A program made the position numbers and the translations under genes. Below the pieces are notes generated by a model, which was not told where the DNA came from, ran no database searches, and was given only the letters and a program-made list of their open reading frames with translations. This document shows positions 1-6,239 of a DNA stretch of 9,621 nucleotides, piece after piece. The stretch spans positions 1 to 9,621 of the forward strand of contig JAICSG010000094.1 in assembly GCA_025937035.1 (NCBI GenBank), read 5' to 3'. Positions within the stretch are counted from its first letter, which is position 1; every line of letters starts with the position of its first letter. Source of the stretch: Thermoanaerobaculia bacterium (GTDB taxonomy: Bacteria; Acidobacteriota; Thermoanaerobaculia; Multivoradales; UBA5704).

Positions 1-1836
1 ACCAACACCTACGACGGCATCACGCTCAGCGAGTTCCGCGAGATCACCGCGGGGGGCGAGAGCGACGAGATCGCCCCCGACCCCAAGGACCCGCAGATCC
101 TCTACGGCGGCCGGGTGGAGAAGCTCGACCTGCGCACCCTGCAGACGCGGTCGGTCGATCCGGCGCTGGCCTATCCGGACCTCTACCGGGTGGCCTGGAC
201 GCTGCCGATCGTCTTCTCGCCGCGCGATCCCAAGGTGATGTACTTCTCCTATCAGCGGCTGTTCCGCACCGAGGACGGCGGCGAGCACTGGACCGCGATC
301 AGCCCCGATCTCACCCGGGAGGACCCGGGCGTGCCGCCCAACCTCGATCCCCCCACGGCGGCCAACCGGCCGGGGGAGGGGAGCCGCTTCGGGGTGATCT
401 ACACGATCGCCCCCTCGCGCACGGCCGACCGCGACCTCTGGGTGGGGACCGACGACGGCCTGATCTGGCGCACCCGGGACGAGGGGGCCCACTGGGCCAA
501 CGTCACCCCGGCGGGCTTGAGCCCCTGGTCCAAGGTGGGGATCGTCGACGCCTCCCACTTCGATCCCGAGACCGCCTACGCGGCGGTGGACCGCCACCGG
601 CTGGACGATTTCAAGCCGTACGTCTACCGCACCCACGACGGCGGAAAGCACTGGGACCTGATCGCCTCGGGCATCCCGGACGGCCTCTTCGTCAACGCGG
701 TGCGGGAGGACTCCGTGCGCAAGGGGCTGCTCTACGCCGGCACGGAGAAGGGGGTGTACGTCTCCTTCGACGACGGCGACCACTGGCAGCCGTTGCAGCT
801 CAACCTGCCGGTGACCTCGGTGCGGGATCTGGAGGTACACGGCGAGGACCTGGTGATCGCCACCCACGGCCGCGCCTTCTGGGTGCTGGACGGCCTGGCG
901 CCGCTGCGCCAGCTCGACGCGCAGGTGGAGGGGGCCGCCGCCTGGCTGTTCAAGCCCGCCGACGCGGTCCGCTTCCGGCCGGCCGGCTTCACGGGCTCGC
1001 CGCGGCCCCAGGACGAGGCGATGGCGGCCAATCCGGCCCCGGGGGCCTACCTCGACTACGTCCTCAAGGGGGCGGCGAAGCAGGTGACGCTGGAGATCCA
1101 TGACGAGAAGGGGGGGCTGGTGCGGCGCTACAGCAGCGCGGACGCGGCGCCCAAGGTCGACCTCGCGAAGCTGAGCATCGCGCCGCAGTGGGTGCAGCCC
1201 CCCTCGACTCTCTCCGCGGCGCCCGGCATGCACCGTTTCGTCTGGCCTCTCCGGTATCCCGCCCTCAACGCGGCCCATGCCTATCAGGACGGCGTCTGGG
1301 CGCCGCCGGGCCGCTATACCGCCATCCTCGATGTAGATGGCACGCGTCTCACCCAGCCGCTCACCGTGGCGCCCGACCCCCGGCTGTCGCTGCCGGCGGA
1401 GGCCTACGCCCGGCAATTCGAGCTGGCGCAACGGATCGAGGAGGCGCAGTCCCGGGTCGCCCGGGCCGGCCGCGAGAACGGCGCCCTGTTGGCCGCCCTG
1501 GCCGAGCGGCGCAAGGGTGCGAGCCCGGGGCTGGCCAAGAGCCTCGACGCCCTCCGCAAGAAGGCCGAGGAGCTCGCCGGAGGCTCGGAGTGGTGGCTGT
1601 CGCCCACCACCCTCAACTGCCTGCGTGCCGTGCAGGACGCCCTGGCCAAGCTCGACGGGGCCGCCGACAGCGCCGACGCCGCCCCCTCGCCCGACCTCGT
1701 CTCCGGCTTCGAGAAGATCCAGCCGTCGCTCAACGCCGCCCTGGCGGCGTGGGAGGGGATCAAGGGGAAGGATCTGCCGGCGCTGAACGCGAAGCTGAAG
1801 CGGGCCGGGCAGCCGGAGATCACTCTGAAGCCGTAG
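1..1836 (+). CDS. BNR/Asp-box beta-propeller protein (sortilin/VPS10-like 'glycosyl hydrolase'), 5'-truncated
   Basis: The frame is open from base 1 to a TAG at 1834-1836, so 611 C-terminal residues are visible and the start lies upstream of the window. The GTG at 115 is internal. Four Asp-box motifs of the form x-D-x-G-x-H-W occur at visible residues 89-97 (RTEDGGEHW), 156-165, 209-218 and 253-262. The repeats end with the stretch ATHGRAFWVLDGLAPLRQL near residue 287, typical of the large bacterial sortilin-like proteins often labelled glycosyl hydrolase. After the propeller comes a probable beta-sandwich region, then a helical, charged tail (about residues 470-610) with coiled-coil character. 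Full-length relatives are around 1000 residues, so about half is missing. Such proteins are normally secreted, but the signal peptide would be outside the window. No glycosidase active site can be identified, and the hydrolase label is historical; binding or scaffolding is equally possible. It is followed by a 96-base gap and is probably the last gene of its transcript. Confidence 0.88.
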   Translation, partial: TNTYDGITLSEFREITAGGESDEIAPDPKDPQILYGGRVEKLDLRTLQTRSVDPALAYPDLYRVAWTLPIVFSPRDPKVMYFSYQRLFRTEDGGEHWTAISPDLTREDPGVPPNLDPPTAANRPGEGSRFGVIYTIAPSRTADRDLWVGTDDGLIWRTRDEGAHWANVTPAGLSPWSKVGIVDASHFDPETAYAAVDRHRLDDFKPYVYRTHDGGKHWDLIASGIPDGLFVNAVREDSVRKGLLYAGTEKGVYVSFDDGDHWQPLQLNLPVTSVRDLEVHGEDLVIATHGRAFWVLDGLAPLRQLDAQVEGAAAWLFKPADAVRFRPAGFTGSPRPQDEAMAANPAPGAYLDYVLKGAAKQVTLEIHDEKGGLVRRYSSADAAPKVDLAKLSIAPQWVQPPSTLSAAPGMHRFVWPLRYPALNAAHAYQDGVWAPPGRYTAILDVDGTRLTQPLTVAPDPRLSLPAEAYARQFELAQRIEEAQSRVARAGRENGALLAALAERRKGASPGLAKSLDALRKKAEELAGGSEWWLSPTTLNCLRAVQDALAKLDGAADSADAAPSPDLVSGFEKIQPSLNAALAAWEGIKGKDLPALNAKLKRAGQPEITLKP

Positions 1837-1841
1837 GCCCC

Positions 1842-1857
1842 TGGCACACTCCCTGCT
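1842..1857 (+). promoter_or_regulatory. Candidate sigma-54 (-24/-12) promoter
   Basis: The 16 bases TGGCACACTCCCTGCT have a perfect TGGCAC -24 element and CTGCT for TTGCW. The invariant GG (1843-1844) and GC (1855-1856) are separated by exactly 10 bases, the spacing required by sigma-54. Transcription would start near 1868, giving a leader of about 65 bases for the small membrane protein at 1933. Motif matches of this length also occur by chance, and no upstream enhancer site was recognised. Confidence 0.35.
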
Positions 1858-1861
1858 ACAC

Positions 1862-1922
1862 CCCGTGACAGCGGTAGTAGAAGCACGAACCCCGGGCCGG
1901 CTCCGCCGGCCCTCGTCACGGG
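1862..1922 (+). repeat. Nested inverted repeats in the leader of the GlsB/YeaQ-like gene
   Basis: An inner perfect hairpin (GGGCCGGC at 1894-1901, loop TCC, GCCGGCCC at 1905-1912) sits inside a wider perfect 8-base inverted pair, CCCGTGAC at 1862-1869 and GTCACGGG at 1915-1922. The right outer arm overlaps the first two bases of the GGAG ribosome binding site at 1921-1924. In RNA begun upstream of 1862 the outer stem could cover part of that site. The inner hairpin lacks a following U-run, so it is not a standard intrinsic terminator for the gene upstream. In GC-rich DNA an 8-base outer pair may arise by chance. Confidence 0.4.
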
Positions 1923-1932
1923 AGATTACGAG

Positions 1933-2178
1933 ATGGGCATCCTTGCCTGGATCATCGTCGGTCTGGTGGCCGGAGTCCTGGCCTCGTTCGTGGTCGGAGG
2001 CGGCTATGGGCTCCTCGGCGACATCGTCGTCGGGATCGTCGGCGCGTTTCTGGGTGGCTGGATCTTCAGCAAGATGGGGTGGCACACTCCGTTCTCAGGC
2101 CTGGCGGGCACGATCTTCGTGGCCTTCATAGGAGCGATCGTCCTGCTCCTGATCCTGCGGCTGATCCGAAGGGCGTAG
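1933..2178 (+). CDS. GlsB/YeaQ/YmgE-family small membrane protein
   Basis: This 81-residue protein is almost entirely hydrophobic and glycine-rich. It has three probable membrane segments (about residues 3-22, 28-48 and 56-78) and ends in a basic tail (RLIRRA). The N-terminal pattern of Ile/Val-Gly-Leu-Val-Ala-Gly, the central GD-I-V-x-G-I-x-G-A-x-x-G-G-W motif (29-43), and the length match the family once called transglycosylase-associated proteins. Members are inner-membrane proteins linked to general, acid or stationary-phase stress, with unknown biochemical activity. The ATG at 1933 follows GGAG (1921-1924) by 8 bases. The gene is alone on its strand: 96 bases after the upstream stop, and convergent with the SDR gene, whose stop codon begins 2 bases after this stop. 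A sigma-54-like match and inverted repeats lie in the leader. Family assignment is strong; function is not known. Confidence 0.9.
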   Translation: MGILAWIIVGLVAGVLASFVVGGGYGLLGDIVVGIVGAFLGGWIFSKMGWHTPFSGLAGTIFVAFIGAIVLLLILRLIRRA

Positions 2179-2180
2179 CC

Positions 2181-2897
2181 TCAGTTCACCTGCCAGACCT
2201 CCCGCTTGCTCAGCAGACGATGGACGACCTCGTCGTCGCGGCGGGTGAGGAGGCCTACGATCTGCTCGCCGATCTCCTCCGGGGTGTACCAGTCCGGCTG
2301 GCCGGGGCCCCGGAGGAGGCGCTCCCGCGTCTGGAGGGGCCCCAGGATCAGCTCGTAGACATGGATGCCGGTCGGCTCCAGCTCCTCGGCCAGGGTGAGC
2401 ACCATCGACTTCTGCGCCGCGGCGGCCATCGCCACCGGGCCCGCCATGGGGTAGGCCTGCTCGGCGCTGAAACCGTTGATGTGGACGTAGCTGCCCGTCT
2501 TCGGGTGAAGCAGGGGGACCAGCATCTTGAGCGCCAGGAAGTGGGAGGTCAGGTTCTCCCGCAGGATGCGGTCCCAGGTCGCCATGTCGACGCTGGTCAG
2601 GGGCTTGCCCTGCCACCAGCCGCCGAGCGAGGCCACCGCCACGTCGAGCTCCCGGAAGCGCTCGTAGATCCGGTTCTGCAGGTCCCGGGCGGTCTCCTCG
2701 CCGCTGAGGTCGCCGGGCATGGTGATCAGCTCGCCCGGGAGCCCCTGGCAGTACTCCTCCAGACCCCGCAGCTTCTCCTCGCTGCGGGAGGGCACGAGCA
2801 CGCGGGCCCCCTGCCGCAGCAGGGAGCGGACGATCCCCTCTCCCACTCCGCCGGCTCCCCCGGCGACGACGACCTTCGCTCCTTCAAGGCTGGCCAT
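2181..2897 (-). CDS. SDR-family oxidoreductase-like protein lacking the catalytic Tyr
   Basis: The product is a 238-residue Rossmann-fold protein of classical short-chain dehydrogenase/reductase length. The nucleotide-binding glycine motif is present (GGAGGVG, residues 13-19), followed by GDLS (62-65, Asp after beta-3) and the helix-4 asparagine (N115 in ENLTSHF). The usual NNAG motif is degenerate (ASLGG, 89-93). The YxxxK site is altered: Lys163 is present but the residue four before it is Ala159, within AMAAAAQK. Ser144 lies near the catalytic serine position. NAD(P) binding is therefore likely, but standard Tyr-dependent hydride transfer is doubtful. The ATG at 2897 is chosen because a GGAGG-rich site precedes it closely; the frame stays open further upstream, to an ATG at 3212, but that would run antisense through the cytochrome gene. 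It is divergent from the cytochrome gene and convergent with the small membrane protein gene. Substrate is unknown. Confidence 0.85.
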   Translation of the reverse strand: MASLEGAKVVVAGGAGGVGEGIVRSLLRQGARVLVPSRSEEKLRGLEEYCQGLPGELITMPGDLSGEETARDLQNRIYERFRELDVAVASLGGWWQGKPLTSVDMATWDRILRENLTSHFLALKMLVPLLHPKTGSYVHINGFSAEQAYPMAGPVAMAAAAQKSMVLTLAEELEPTGIHVYELILGPLQTRERLLRGPGQPDWYTPEEIGEQIVGLLTRRDDEVVHRLLSKREVWQVN

Positions 2898-2945
2898 GGC
2901 GCCTCCTCTCCTCCATAGCCGAACGGTACAACTGTTTGCGGTTCG

Positions 2946-2963
2946 TGCGATACTTCCATCGCA
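2946..2963. promoter_or_regulatory. Candidate operator dyad in divergent gap
   Basis: A perfect inverted repeat, TGCGAT-N6-ATCGCA, lies in the 151-base region between the divergent SDR and cytochrome starts. It is nested in a wider pair, TTTGCG at 2935-2940 and CGCAAA at 2960-2965. Its position suggests a regulator binding site acting on one or both genes. I could not assign it to a known regulator: the half-site spacing does not match CRP or FNR. No convincing -35/-10 pair was found in this gap on either strand. Confidence 0.3.
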
Positions 2964-3048
2964 AAAAGTCGATTCAAGGCCCGCAGGGATTCCCCGCGCC
3001 GCGTGTTGCAGGGGGACCAGCAGGTTTTTTCTCATGGAGGATCGGCCG

Positions 3049-4263
3049 ATGATGAGAGCGCGGCGGTGGGCTCCGGTGTTGGGAAGTCTGTTCTTTGCCG
3101 CCCCGATGGTGTACGCGGTCATAGCCGTGGAGGCGCCGGCGGGGTACGACAACCTGAGCAACGGCTTCGAATCCCAGACGCAGTTCGATCTGGACCTGGC
3201 CGAGTTCAACAACCGGGAGCAGATCGCCGACGGCCTGGGACCGCTCTACAACGCCCAGTCCTGCGGGGAGTGCCATGAGACGCCGGTGAGCGGCGCGGGC
3301 AGCCAGGTCACCGAGCTGCGGGTGGGCAGGCTCGACCCCTCCGGAAACTTCGTCGAGCACTCCGGCGGCTCGCTGATCAACGACCGGGCGATCGACCCCT
3401 CGATCCAGGAGCAGGCGACCCGCGACGACACGATCATCGCCTTCCGCTCCTCGCTGAGCATCCTGGGGGACGGCTACGTCGAGGCGATCCCGGACGACGC
3501 GTTCACCCGCATCCAGGCCAATCAGCCGCCGACCATGAAGGGGACGATCCTCCGGGTGCCGCTCTCCGAGGCGCCGGGGCAGACGCGGATCGCCCGCTTC
3601 GGCTGGAAAGACCAGCACGCGAGCCTGCTCTCCTTCGCGGCCGACGCCTATCTGAACGAGATGGGGATCACCAGCCCCCTGCAGCCCAGCGAGAACACCT
3701 CGAACGGCAAGTCGGTCGTGCAGTTCGACGCCATCTCCGACCCCGAGGACGTGGCGACCCCGTCGGCACCCCACGGCACCGACATCGAGGCCTTCGTCCG
3801 TTTCATGCGCTCCACCAAGGCGCCGGCCCGCGACCCCGTCCTGGCGGCCTCCCCGGGGGCTCAGGCGGGCGCCGGGGTCTTCCACCAGGTCGGCTGCGAC
3901 TTCTGTCACGTGGCCACGATCCAGACCGCGCCGGCCGGGACGGTGATCAACGGCGGCACCTTCACCGTGCCGGCCGTCCTGGGGGACAAGATGATCCACC
4001 CCTTCAGCGACTTCATGCTGCACGACGTGGGGACGGGGGACGGTATCGTGCAGAACGGCGGCCAGGCCACGGCCCGCAAGCTGCGCACGCCGCCGCTCTG
4101 GGGTCTGCGCACCCGCTCGCGCTTCATGCACGACCTGGCGACGGTGAGCTACGAGGCGGCCATCCTGCGGCACGCCGGCGAGGCGGGACCGGTGATCCAG
4201 AGCTACCGGAATCTCCGGCCGCAGCAGCGGAGCCAGCTCATGCAGTTCCTGCGGTCGCTCTGA
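3049..4263 (+). CDS. Di-heme c-type cytochrome, DHOR (DUF1111)/MauG-like family
   Basis: The 404-residue product begins with a signal peptide (basic MMRARR, hydrophobic core, likely cleavage after VYA at about residue 23), placing it in the periplasm. Two c-type heme sites are visible: CGECH (residues 72-76) and CDFCH (283-287). The C-terminal domain carries family hallmarks HPFSDFMLHDVG (317-328), RTPPLWGLRTRSRFMHD (346-362) and AILRHAGEA (371-379). Members are di-heme oxidoreductases related to MauG and bacterial cytochrome c peroxidases; they are often found beside imelysin-type proteins, none of which is present here. Where the family usually reads HDGRA, this one has HDLAT. The start at 3049 has GGAGG at 3036-3040, spaced 8 bases; an in-frame ATG at 3034 would place five extra residues (MEDRP) before the basic region and has a poorer site. 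It is divergent from the SDR gene and convergent with rlmN, 6 bases apart. Substrate and redox partner are unknown. Confidence 0.9.
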   Translation: MMRARRWAPVLGSLFFAAPMVYAVIAVEAPAGYDNLSNGFESQTQFDLDLAEFNNREQIADGLGPLYNAQSCGECHETPVSGAGSQVTELRVGRLDPSGNFVEHSGGSLINDRAIDPSIQEQATRDDTIIAFRSSLSILGDGYVEAIPDDAFTRIQANQPPTMKGTILRVPLSEAPGQTRIARFGWKDQHASLLSFAADAYLNEMGITSPLQPSENTSNGKSVVQFDAISDPEDVATPSAPHGTDIEAFVRFMRSTKAPARDPVLAASPGAQAGAGVFHQVGCDFCHVATIQTAPAGTVINGGTFTVPAVLGDKMIHPFSDFMLHDVGTGDGIVQNGGQATARKLRTPPLWGLRTRSRFMHDLATVSYEAAILRHAGEAGPVIQSYRNLRPQQRSQLMQFLRSL

Positions 4264-4280
4264 GGACCCTCAGGCTGAGG
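4260..4280. other. Dyad overlapping the two convergent stop codons
   Basis: CTGAGG (4260-4265), CCTCAG (4268-4273) and CTGAGG (4275-4280) form two alternative short hairpins. The first dyad contains the TGA of the cytochrome gene and, on the other strand, the TGA of rlmN. There is no U-run on either side, so it is not a normal intrinsic terminator. It may only reflect the two similar stop contexts meeting. Confidence 0.3.
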
Positions 4281-5379
4281 CCGCGGCCGGCCGCACCAGC
4301 TGGCCGCAGGCCCCCTGCACGTCCCGGCCCCGGCTGCGGCGCACGGTGATGAAGCAGCCGTGCTGGTGCAGCCGGGCCGCGAAGGCCTGCACCCGCTCCT
4401 CGGCCGGCTCGCGGAAGCCGGCGCGGGCGTGCTCGTTCATCGGGATCAGATTCACGTTGTGGCGGTGGCGGAGGTCCCCCAGCCAGGCGGCGAGGCGGTC
4501 GGCGTCCTCCAGGGTGTCGTTCACCCCCGCCAGGAGGACGTATTCGAAGAGGATGCGCTCGTGCCGCTTGAGCACCCAGGCGTCCAGCGCCTGGCGCAGG
4601 CGGGCGAGATTCCACGCCCGGTTGACCGGCATGGTGGCGGAGCGGACCTCGTCGGTGGTGGCGTTGAGCGACACCGCGAGCTGCGGCCGCGGGGTCATGC
4701 GCGCCAACGTCTCGAGGCCGGAGACCAGACCGGCCGTGCTCACCGTGATCCGCCAGGGGGAGAGGCCGGCCCCCTCGGGGTGGCAGAGCACGGTGATCGC
4801 CCGGTGGACGTGGGCGAGGTTGTGCAGCGGCTCTCCCATGCCCATGAAGACGATGTGGACGTGCTCGCCCAGCCGGGGGCCCAGATGGAGCATCAGCGCC
4901 AGCACCTCGCCCACGATCTCGCCGGCCGTGAGGTTGCGCACGATCCCCATGGCGCCGGTGGCGCAGAAGGTACAGCCGAGGGCGCATCCCACCTGGCTCG
5001 ACACGCAGAAGGTGACCCGCGGGTCCCCCCCGCCGCGCGGCATGTGGACCGCCTCCACGCGGTGGCCGTCGGCGAGCCCGAGCACCAGCTTGGCGGAGCC
5101 GTCGGCCGAGGGGTGGCGCTCCAGGATCTCGGGGAGGGCGAGATCGGCGTTCTCAGCCAGCCAGGCGCGGATCTCGCGGGAGAGGAAGAGGCCGCCGTCC
5201 TCCCGCCAGGTGCGGACCCGCTGGAGGCGGGCGAACACGTGCTCGGGCCGGCCCGGGCACCCCTGGGCGGCGAGATCCTCGGGCAGCAGGGCCCAGGCGG
5301 ACGGCGGGCCTCCGCGCTCGGGGGCGCGGCGATCCCAGGGCCGTTCGAGGGTGACGGCGTTCGACATCCGGCGAAGCAT
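4270..5379 (-). CDS. rlmN: 23S rRNA (adenine(2503)-C(2))-methyltransferase RlmN
   Basis: This radical-SAM enzyme methylates C2 of A2503 in 23S rRNA and, in many bacteria, A37 of some tRNAs. The 369-residue product has the whole architecture. An N-terminal helical RNA-binding domain (about 25-110) contains ARLQRVRTWRED. The 4Fe-4S cluster motif is CALGCTFC (Cys132, Cys136, Cys139). Cys125, seven residues earlier, matches E. coli Cys118. Cys358, in GACGQL, matches the methyl-carrying Cys355 of E. coli. The SAM-binding motif FMGMGEP (178-184), STAG (214-217) and SLNA (237-240) are also present. The start is uncertain: ATG at 5379 (MLRRMSN) or ATG at 5367 (MSNAV), and neither has a clear Shine-Dalgarno site. 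The gene is divergent from the ABC exporter genes by 35-47 bases and convergent with the cytochrome gene. RlmN is preferred over Cfr because of the RlmN-like termini and chromosomal context. Confidence 0.96.
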   Translation of the reverse strand: MLRRMSNAVTLERPWDRRAPERGGPPSAWALLPEDLAAQGCPGRPEHVFARLQRVRTWREDGGLFLSREIRAWLAENADLALPEILERHPSADGSAKLVLGLADGHRVEAVHMPRGGGDPRVTFCVSSQVGCALGCTFCATGAMGIVRNLTAGEIVGEVLALMLHLGPRLGEHVHIVFMGMGEPLHNLAHVHRAITVLCHPEGAGLSPWRITVSTAGLVSGLETLARMTPRPQLAVSLNATTDEVRSATMPVNRAWNLARLRQALDAWVLKRHERILFEYVLLAGVNDTLEDADRLAAWLGDLRHRHNVNLIPMNEHARAGFREPAEERVQAFAARLHQHGCFITVRRSRGRDVQGACGQLVRPAAASA

Positions 5380-5414
5380 AGCCGATCGGGAAGGGACATA
5401 GAATCGGCCCGGCC
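5368..5414. promoter_or_regulatory. Short divergent promoter region without Shine-Dalgarno sites
   Basis: The region between rlmN and the ABC ATPase gene is 35-47 bases long. On the plus strand TAGAAT (5399-5404) is a five-of-six match to a -10 box, and its start point would fall about three bases before the ATG at 5415. On the minus strand TATGCT (5380-5375) is a weaker -10 match that would place a start point just before the ATG at 5367. Neither has a good -35 hexamer, and no purine-rich ribosome site lies at normal distance from either start. This suggests leaderless or nearly leaderless transcripts, by inference. Confidence 0.35.
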
Positions 5415-6233
5415 ATGACCATCCTCGAAACCCACGGGTTGACCAAGCGCTTCGGCGACCTCACGGCGTTGGACGGGCTGACGCTCGGCGTCGAGGCCGG
5501 CGAGGCCTTCGGGCTGCTGGGCCCCAATGGCGCCGGCAAGACCACGGCCATCCGCATGCTCACCACCCTGCTGCCGCCGACCTCGGGGGACGCCCGGGTA
5601 GCCGGGCTCGACGTGCGCCGGGAGGCGGCGGCGGTGCGCCGGGCGATCGGCTACGTTCCCCAGGCCCTCTCGGTGGACGGCTCGCTGACCGCCTGCGAGA
5701 ACCTCCTGATCTTCGCCAAGCTCTACGACCTCCCCCGCGCCGAGCGGGCCGGACGCATCCAGGCCGCGCTGGCGCTGGTCGGCTTGAGCGACTTCGCCGG
5801 CAAGCTGGTCCGCGAATTCTCCGGCGGCATGATCCGCCGGCTGGAGATCGCCCAGTCGACCCTCCACCGGCCGCGCCTCCTCTTCCTCGACGAGCCCACG
5901 GTGGGGCTCGATCCGCTGGCGAGGACGGCGGTCTGGGAGCACGTGGAGCGCCTGCGCGGCGAGCTGGGCACGACCCTCTTCCTCACCACCCACTCCATGG
6001 AGGAGGCGGACAGCCTCTGCAGCCGCCTCGCCATCCTGCACCGGGGGAAGCTGGCCGCGGTCGGCACCCCGGCCGAGCTCAAGGCCTCCCTGGGGCGCCC
6101 CGCGGGGACCGAGGTGACGCTCGACGACGTTTTTCTCCACTATGCGGGCGATCCGCTCGGCGCGCCGCTCCCGGAGGGCGGGAGCTTCCGCGAGACCTCC
6201 CGGGAGCGGCGGACTGCCCGCCGGTTGGGATAG
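5415..6233 (+). CDS. ABC transporter ATP-binding protein, DrrA-like
   Basis: The 272-residue product is a complete ABC ATPase with a Walker A motif (GPNGAGKTT, residues 36-44), Q-loop Gln83, signature FSGGM (135-139), Walker B LLFLDE (155-160), D-loop GLDP (164-167) and switch His193 in TTHSMEEAD. The tail after residue 230 contains TLDDVFLHYAG, typical of the daunorubicin-resistance (DrrA) and related drug, lipid or polysaccharide exporter class, then an arginine-rich end. It should energise export together with the permease encoded 6 bases downstream. The ATG at 5415 aligns with the family start but has no Shine-Dalgarno site; a TAGAAT box lies ten bases upstream. The substrate cannot be told from sequence, and drug resistance is only a family label. 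Confidence 0.95.
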   Translation: MTILETHGLTKRFGDLTALDGLTLGVEAGEAFGLLGPNGAGKTTAIRMLTTLLPPTSGDARVAGLDVRREAAAVRRAIGYVPQALSVDGSLTACENLLIFAKLYDLPRAERAGRIQAALALVGLSDFAGKLVREFSGGMIRRLEIAQSTLHRPRLLFLDEPTVGLDPLARTAVWEHVERLRGELGTTLFLTTHSMEEADSLCSRLAILHRGKLAAVGTPAELKASLGRPAGTEVTLDDVFLHYAGDPLGAPLPEGGSFRETSRERRTARRLG

Positions 6234-6239
6234 GGGACC

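Noticed and set aside
1..1836. Assigning a specific glycosidase (for example sialidase) to the Asp-box protein
   Set aside because: Asp boxes are structural, no catalytic residues could be identified, and the pattern is sortilin-like rather than sialidase-like.
1894..1912. Intrinsic terminator for the beta-propeller gene
   Set aside because: The hairpin is strong but no U-run follows; the next bases are TCGTCACGGG.
2719..3048. Upstream extension of the cytochrome frame into the SDR gene
   Set aside because: The extension is antisense to SDR codons and would bury the signal peptide; the ATG at 3049 has GGAGG at proper spacing.
2898..3212. Upstream extension of the SDR gene to an ATG at 3212
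   Set aside because: The extra residues have no SDR similarity and run antisense over the cytochrome signal peptide; the ATG at 2897 has a strong ribosome site and the normal SDR N-terminus.
4360..5418. Long open frame antisense to rlmN, about 350 codons
   Set aside because: It mirrors rlmN codon structure in GC-rich DNA, has low-complexity Gly/Ala/Arg composition and no recognisable domain. RlmN on the other strand is unmistakable.
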